A stretch of DNA of 64,000 nt from positions 25,773 to 89,772 of the forward strand of contig NZ_QGMY01000001.1 in assembly GCF_003173355.1 (NCBI RefSeq), in the 5' to 3' direction. The translations under genes and the position numbers were made by a program. Each line of letters opens with the position of its first letter. The first letter of the stretch is position 1. Below are positions 63,361 to 64,000 of this stretch, in pieces. The notes beneath the pieces were generated by a model. It had not been told where the DNA came from. It saw only the letters and a list, made by a program, of their open reading frames with translations, and did no database searches. Source of the stretch: Methanospirillum lacunae (lineage in GTDB: Archaea > Halobacteriota > Methanomicrobia > Methanomicrobiales > Methanospirillaceae).

Positions 63361-64000
63361 AAAATTTACGTTGCCCAAATAATGTTCGGAGGACATAATA
63401 CACCAACCAAAAATTTGATTTTATATTCCTTTTGCTTCACTATTTTTTGAATCTTACTTAACTCTCAAAAGTTTCGGATTTGTAATTTATCGTGTGAGAA
63501 AGGAGTAGGAGGGTTAATTAGAAAGCAGCTTGTCTGCTTTTCCAGCTCTGGTAACCGCACCAGAAACCGTATCATCTGGAATCAGGCGGAAAAATGCAGA
63601 TATGGGGTGATATCCATGACCATTCGTATCGATGAACCTGATAATCAATAAGGGAGGAAGGATGGGAGATTCAAATAACTGATATCCCAAATGTACATTA
63701 ATTCATTTTTTCCGTTTTTCTAACTCTTCAGTTTTTTTGCCCAAAAAAACATGGAAATGTATGCTTTTCCAGACTTAGATGGATACCGGTTCTGGGGGAT
63801 CGTTATCTCGATTATCTGACGAATAAAATCTATTCAGATAGATTACTCATGATCGAATTCATCAGGTTGATAGGGATTATGTCTATTGATACGTGGTATT
63901 GGGATTGCACTGATACGTGTTAATCCCAGAGATGAAACCTGACTTTGCCACTTTGACTTTCAAGTCTCAATGAGCTCATCCACTAACACGATCAAATTTG
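63361..64000. other. Right end of the window, no supported gene
   Basis: About 640 bases. No open frame with coding character was recognised; a GGGAGGA at about 63652 is followed by ATG but only a short frame. A minus-strand frame of 12 codons entering from the right edge ends near 63960 and is too short to judge. Confidence 0.35.

Noticed and set aside
63361..64000. Insertion sequence or transposase remnant at the right end
   Set aside because: No transposase motif, terminal inverted repeat or target duplication could be identified.
1..64000. tRNA genes or CRISPR arrays
   Set aside because: No tRNA T-arm and acceptor pattern and no regularly spaced direct repeats were found when reading the gaps between genes.

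Overview
The window is chromosomal DNA of a methanogenic archaeon, most likely Methanomicrobiales and probably Methanospirillum or a close relative. The pointers are an archaellin with a class III signal peptide very like Methanospirillum hungatei archaellins (recognised from memory), an F420H2 oxidase next to its methanogen-specific V4R regulator MsvR, an archaeal-type PEP carboxylase, a coenzyme F390 synthetase-like protein, PKD/NosD-like surface proteins, DUF3821 proteins and archaeal TATA boxes. No rRNA, tRNA, CRISPR array or intact insertion sequence was seen.

Layout. 1-2.4 kb: end of a leuA-family gene, then ilvB-ilvN (branched-chain amino acids). 2.5-10.9 kb: signalling genes (CheY-like receiver, a 1081-residue TPR protein, a soluble chemoreceptor with CheW, an exported Cache protein). 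10.9-19.4 kb: metabolism and stress (F390 synthetase-like, UV endonuclease, YqhA, VOC and zinc-ribbon proteins, divergent fprA/msvR, PEP carboxylase). 19.5-28.1 kb: two membrane proteins, then an overlapping PP2C phosphatase / Ser-Thr kinase-TPR / FHA / QueG-like cluster. 28.1-32.4 kb: a structured leader, a 56-residue protein, a Cache-HAMP membrane protein and a soluble poly-HAMP chemoreceptor. 32.7-41.4 kb: a decayed winged-helix gene, hsp20, small exported proteins, GrpB-like protein, a 7TM histidine kinase, and a TetR/amidohydrolase divergent pair with a perfect operator-like palindrome. 41.7-50.8 kb: redox and regulatory accessory genes (MarR/iron-sulfur flavoprotein, decayed HxlR and aldo/keto reductase genes, orphan binding protein, HxlR/nitroreductase pair, type 1 IPP isomerase, flavin reductase, Cys-rich ferredoxin, methyltransferase). 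51.2-57.2 kb: a DUF3821/membrane/XRE cluster, archaellin, and a branched-chain-amino-acid-type binding protein. 57.8-63.2 kb: two tandem paralogous beta-helix/PKD surface proteins with duplicated promoters.

Most notable non-coding signals. First, two 87-nt intergenic elements (47782-47868 and 53702-53788) of identical length and about 77% identity share a two-hairpin layout; three consecutive base pairs in the 12-bp terminal stem differ between the copies with pairing kept, which suggests a structured RNA. Second, a leader at about 28172-28253 can form either a long closing stem or a hairpin that masks the Shine-Dalgarno sequence of a 56-residue gene; the two use the same bases, as in a switch. 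Other signals are MsvR-box-like repeats between fprA and msvR, a hairpin touching the archaellin ribosome-binding site, and operator-like palindromes at several regulator genes.

All calls rest on reading the sequence and protein-family knowledge. No database search or folding program was run.
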